Of a DNA stretch of 64,000 nucleotides, positions 61,083 through 64,000 are shown in pieces. Under the pieces are notes generated by a model, which saw nothing but the letters and a program-made list of their open reading frames with translations, made no database searches and was not told the origin of the DNA. The DNA comes from Paenibacillus qinlingensis (GTDB lineage Bacteria > Bacillota > Bacilli > Paenibacillales > NBRC-103111), in the NCBI RefSeq assembly GCF_013204845.1, contig NZ_JABMKY010000005.1:124001-188000 (forward strand), in the 5' to 3' direction. The position numbers were made by a program, and so were the translations under genes. Positions within the stretch are counted from its first letter, which is position 1, and the number at the start of each line of letters is the position of its first letter.

Positions 61083-61139
61083 GGCGGTGAAGGGGGACTC
61101 CAGAAGAGTTATCCTCACCTTCATGCCAGCTGGCTTTTT
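61083..61139 (+). terminator. Possible attenuator after binding-protein gene
   Basis: GGC and TGAAGG (61083-61094) pair with CCTTCA and GCC (61118-61127); a five-T run follows at 61135-61139 after a GCCAGCTGGC palindrome. It probably lowers permease expression relative to the binding protein. Confidence 0.45.
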
Positions 61140-61230
61140 ATAGATAAAGAGAAAGTAATGAACAAGCGGATGGGAGAGGTTCATCATACTGCAAAAAACA
61201 TTTACTCAGCGACTATGGCAGCAAAGAGTC

Positions 61231-62103
61231 TTGGTGCTTATGTCTGTCCCGCTTTTGATCCATCTATTCATTTTTAAGTATATGCCCTTATGGGGATGGT
61301 CGATGGCTTTCCAAGAGTATGTGCCAGGCAAGAGCTTTTTACATCAAAAGTGGGTTGGACTTGAGCAATTTAAACGTATTTTTACAGATGAGTTGTTCTA
61401 TCATGTTCTTCGCAATACGCTTGCCATGAGCGCCATCAATATTACGTTTAGCTTCATTACGGCAATCGGGTTGGCGATTTTATTAAATGAAGTGAGAGTG
61501 ACTTGGTTTAAGAGAACGGTACAGACGATCTCCTATTTGCCTTATTTTATCTCATGGGTAGTTGCTGCCAATATCATTATGGTTATGCTCTCCTCTGACA
61601 ATGGGATCGTTAATATTCTGTTGCTAAAGCTGGGAGTCATCGATTCTTCTCAAATGTGGCTGGGGAAACCGGACCTGTTTTGGTGGATTATCGGGATCGC
61701 GAATGTGTGGAAAAATGTAGGGTGGAACGCCATCATCTATCTGGCGGCAATCTCCGCTATCGAGCCACATCTCTATGAGTCGGCGGATATCGATGGAGCC
61801 AACCGGTTGCAAAAGATCCGTCATATCACCCTTCCAGGTATAAAACCAACGATCGTGATTTTGCTCATCATGAGTATTGGTCACGTGATGCAGGCTGGTT
61901 TTGAACAGCAGTACTTGCTAGGCAACAGTTTAGTTAAGGATAAATCGATGGTCTTCGATATCTTTGTATTGGAGTACGGTATACGCCTATCACGCTATTC
62001 CTTTGCAGCAGCAGCAGGTATATTCAACAGTGTCGTCAGTATCGCCATGCTATTAATGGCCAACTACATTGCGGGTAAAATGGGTGAAGAAAGAATTATA
62101 TAA
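61231..62103 (+). CDS. LplB/YteP-type sugar ABC permease, start uncertain
   Basis: Permease with about six membrane segments; FKYMPLWGWSMAFQEY and the EAA loop YESADIDGANRLQKIR (near residue 190) are typical. The first standard start codon is TTG 61231, but it has no ribosome binding site and cuts the N-terminus short. The frame stays open to 61162, and the strong GGGAGAGG at 61172-61179 lies six to nine bases before ATA 61186 and CTG 61189. Translation from there would add the basic stretch LQKTFTQRLWQQR, which looks like a normal cytoplasmic N-terminus. A non-ATG start or a sequencing error is therefore likely. Confidence 0.85.
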   Translation: MVLMSVPLLIHLFIFKYMPLWGWSMAFQEYVPGKSFLHQKWVGLEQFKRIFTDELFYHVLRNTLAMSAINITFSFITAIGLAILLNEVRVTWFKRTVQTISYLPYFISWVVAANIIMVMLSSDNGIVNILLLKLGVIDSSQMWLGKPDLFWWIIGIANVWKNVGWNAIIYLAAISAIEPHLYESADIDGANRLQKIRHITLPGIKPTIVILLIMSIGHVMQAGFEQQYLLGNSLVKDKSMVFDIFVLEYGIRLSRYSFAAAAGIFNSVVSIAMLLMANYIAGKMGEERII

Positions 62104-62117
62104 GGTGGGGACTGGGC

Positions 62118-63029
62118 ATGTACCGTACAAAACAGCTATTAACAGGCAGTAATCTGTTTGACATCATGAATACGATTCTATTGAGCTTATTGTTAGTATT
62201 TACGTTATACCCTTTTCTCAATGTAATAGCGCTTTCACTTAATGATGCAACGGACAGTATGAAGGGTGGCATTTATCTGTTGCCCAGAAAGTTTACGTTA
62301 TTTAATTATCAGGATTTGATTCGAGATTCCCATATTTGGCATGCGGGTATGATTTCTCTCCTCCGTACAGTGATTGCCGTTGTTTCAGGTGTGTTTCTAA
62401 CGGCGATGGTGGCGTACACAATCAGTCGGAAGGATTATGTGTTGCGAAGTTTCATTACGATGGCTTATGTATTCACCATGTATATTGATGGCGGACTCAT
62501 TCCCACTTACTTTCTAATCCGGGATGTTGGATTGGTCAATAACTTTGCGGTTTATGTGCTTCCTGGTATCGTAACAGCCTTTAATCTGTTAGTAATCAGG
62601 ACGTATATTCATTCCTTGCCGGAGAGTTTGAATGAATCGGCCAAAATAGATGGAGCTGGTGACTTTCGCATCTTTGTACAAATCATATTTCCATTGTGTA
62701 TGCCTGTACTTGCTACCATCGCGCTATTCATTGCCGTTTCGCAATGGAACGCATGGTTCGATACGTTCCTGTACGCATCTAATAATTCGAATTTAAGCAC
62801 GCTTCAATATGAGCTCATGAAGATTTTACAATCAGCGAATCAACAAGTGACGGGAACCATGGAGCAAGCCTTACAGGATGCATCTGCTGGGCAAACCGAA
62901 CATGCGGTTACACCAGGATCTATCCGTGCAACGATGACCGTTGTATCCAGTTTGCCAATCATTCTCGTGTATCCTTTCTTACAGCGCTATTTTGTCAAAG
63001 GCTTAACGCTTGGCGGTGTGAAAGGATAG
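62118..63029 (+). CDS. LplC/YtcP-type sugar ABC permease
   Basis: Permease with about six membrane segments, EAA loop NESAKIDGAGDFRIFV near residue 178, AVSQWNAWFDTFLYAS following, and the family-typical C-terminus FVKGLTLGGVKG. AAGGTGGGG precedes ATG 62118, 14 bases after the previous stop. It has an insertion of about 40 residues between the last two segments (TGTMEQALQDASAGQTEH), as in the aldouronate permease group. The CBM22-bearing gene follows 40 bases later. Confidence 0.92.
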   Translation: MYRTKQLLTGSNLFDIMNTILLSLLLVFTLYPFLNVIALSLNDATDSMKGGIYLLPRKFTLFNYQDLIRDSHIWHAGMISLLRTVIAVVSGVFLTAMVAYTISRKDYVLRSFITMAYVFTMYIDGGLIPTYFLIRDVGLVNNFAVYVLPGIVTAFNLLVIRTYIHSLPESLNESAKIDGAGDFRIFVQIIFPLCMPVLATIALFIAVSQWNAWFDTFLYASNNSNLSTLQYELMKILQSANQQVTGTMEQALQDASAGQTEHAVTPGSIRATMTVVSSLPIILVYPFLQRYFVKGLTLGGVKG

Positions 63030-63069
63030 ATTTCTTGCTTTTTTGACTAGGAATAAAGGAGGGATAATA

Positions 63070-64000
63070 ATGTTTTCAGTAAAAATGAAAGGTTTCCAGC
63101 TCATCTTGTTTATTACATTCATGATGGTGTTGTCGCTTCTACATCCTTTGACTGGAAATGCGGCGATAGATTCAACGGTGCCTTCCGGGCAGATTGCGTC
63201 TAACCTGTTTGCAAACCCTGACTTCGAGACAGGAACAGTGAATGGCTGGACAGCGCGTGGTAACTCAACACTTACGGTCAATAGTGATGCTCATACGGGT
63301 GCATACAGCATGAAGGTAGTACGTACAGCCGCATTTCGCGGTGTGCAGCAGTCCGTTTACGGCAAGATGAAGGTAGGCAGTGAATATGACATTAGTTTAT
63401 GGGTCAAGGTGGATGCAGCTGGTGCCGGGAAGGAGATCCGTCTTACGCTGGATAAGAGTATCGATGGGGGAACGAAGCCCAGCGTGTTCAAGGGTGTTGG
63501 ATCTGCCAAGAATTTGGTAGCCGGACAATGGACCCAAATTCAAGCAACGTACAAAGTAACAGAGGAAACTTCAGGAGCGATTACGAACTTGACTCTATAT
63601 TTGGAATCCGCTACAGATGCCTTCGATATCTATGTGGATGATGCAGTTCTGCTGGAGAAACCAAATGAACTAGTCAGTAATTCGGGTATGGAGCTGGGAG
63701 TCAGTCCTTGGCAAATCCGAGGCAGCGGAGTCGTACTCCAAGCCGTCTATGCGCCACAGCCTGTATATAATGGAACCAAAAGCTTGTTGGTTTCAGGACG
63801 CAGCGCGAACTGGAAAGGCGTCATGCAGCCGATGATAACTAAGTTAGTGAAGGGAAAGACCTACATCGTATCGGCTTGGGTAAGACTTCCGGAGGGGAAG
63901 GAAGAAAAGGTTAGTTTAAGTCTCCAGAAGGTCATAGGTGGCGTAACCTCTTATCAGGGTGTTGCTTCAGTCACTGCAAATGGGCAGGAATGGAAGCAGA
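63070..64000 (+). CDS. Secreted protein with tandem CBM22-like modules, 3' end outside window
   Basis: Open from ATG 63070 (GGAGGG before it) to the window end, 310 codons without stop. A Sec signal peptide (hydrophobic core about 10-30, cleavage near GNAAI) is followed by two CBM4_9/CBM22-type modules: the first begins NPDFETGTVNGWTARG (about residue 49), the second NSGMELGVSPWQIRG (about 205). CBM22 pairs usually precede a GH10 xylanase domain in large cell-surface xylanases. The catalytic domain would lie beyond the window, so the xylanase assignment is inference. Its position after the importer supports a xylan locus. Confidence 0.8.
   Translation, partial: MFSVKMKGFQLILFITFMMVLSLLHPLTGNAAIDSTVPSGQIASNLFANPDFETGTVNGWTARGNSTLTVNSDAHTGAYSMKVVRTAAFRGVQQSVYGKMKVGSEYDISLWVKVDAAGAGKEIRLTLDKSIDGGTKPSVFKGVGSAKNLVAGQWTQIQATYKVTEETSGAITNLTLYLESATDAFDIYVDDAVLLEKPNELVSNSGMELGVSPWQIRGSGVVLQAVYAPQPVYNGTKSLLVSGRSANWKGVMQPMITKLVKGKTYIVSAWVRLPEGKEEKVSLSLQKVIGGVTSYQGVASVTANGQEWKQ

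Overview
The window looks like a chromosomal segment of a plant-polysaccharide-degrading Firmicute, most probably Paenibacillus or a close relative. The reasons are strong AGGAGG-type ribosome binding sites, lipoprotein-type solute-binding proteins, several YesM/YesN two-component systems sitting beside sugar ABC permeases that lack their own ATPase, and large intracellular glycosidases. This assignment is inferred from gene content, not from a database search.

Layout. 1-13 kb is an arabinan/xylan oligosaccharide locus: the end of a double-domain GH43 enzyme, a YesM kinase and YesN regulator, an LplA-type binding protein with two permeases, a GH51 arabinofuranosidase and a secreted GH43 enzyme, closed by a terminator. 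At 13-18 kb are a soluble two-PAS histidine kinase and a GH38 alpha-mannosidase. 18-28 kb is a second sugar locus: two permeases, a binding protein, YesM/YesN and a GH2 beta-galactosidase. At 28-33 kb are a repeat-bearing intergenic region and two minus-strand genes, a heparinase II/III-like protein and a membrane diguanylate cyclase.

33-37 kb is the least ordinary part. A near-consensus promoter drives a 29-codon ORF and a terminator, followed by a tightly packed RNA-repair operon: RtcB RNA ligase, a BCS1-like AAA ATPase, a KptA/Tpt1 RNA 2'-phosphotransferase and a TatD nuclease that resembles E. coli TatD. At 37-43 kb is a probable glycerophosphodiester module: a calcineurin-like phosphoesterase, the GlpP antiterminator, a leader terminator, and a complete Ugp-type ABC importer, the only importer in the window with its own ATPase.

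43-53 kb is a third sugar locus (YesN, YesM, binding protein, two permeases and a second GH2 beta-galactosidase). At 53-56 kb is a minus-strand katG with a good PerR box. 56-64 kb is a divergently arranged xylan-type locus: YesM/YesN on the minus strand; a binding protein, two permeases and the N-terminus of a secreted protein with two CBM22-like modules, cut by the window end, on the plus strand.

How the genes fit together: each sugar locus has the same logic. A surface YesM kinase and a YesN AraC-type regulator sense oligosaccharides, a lipoprotein and two permeases import them (ATPase presumably shared, MsmX-like), and cytoplasmic glycosidases finish hydrolysis. The RNA-repair and Ugp modules are separate functions placed between them.
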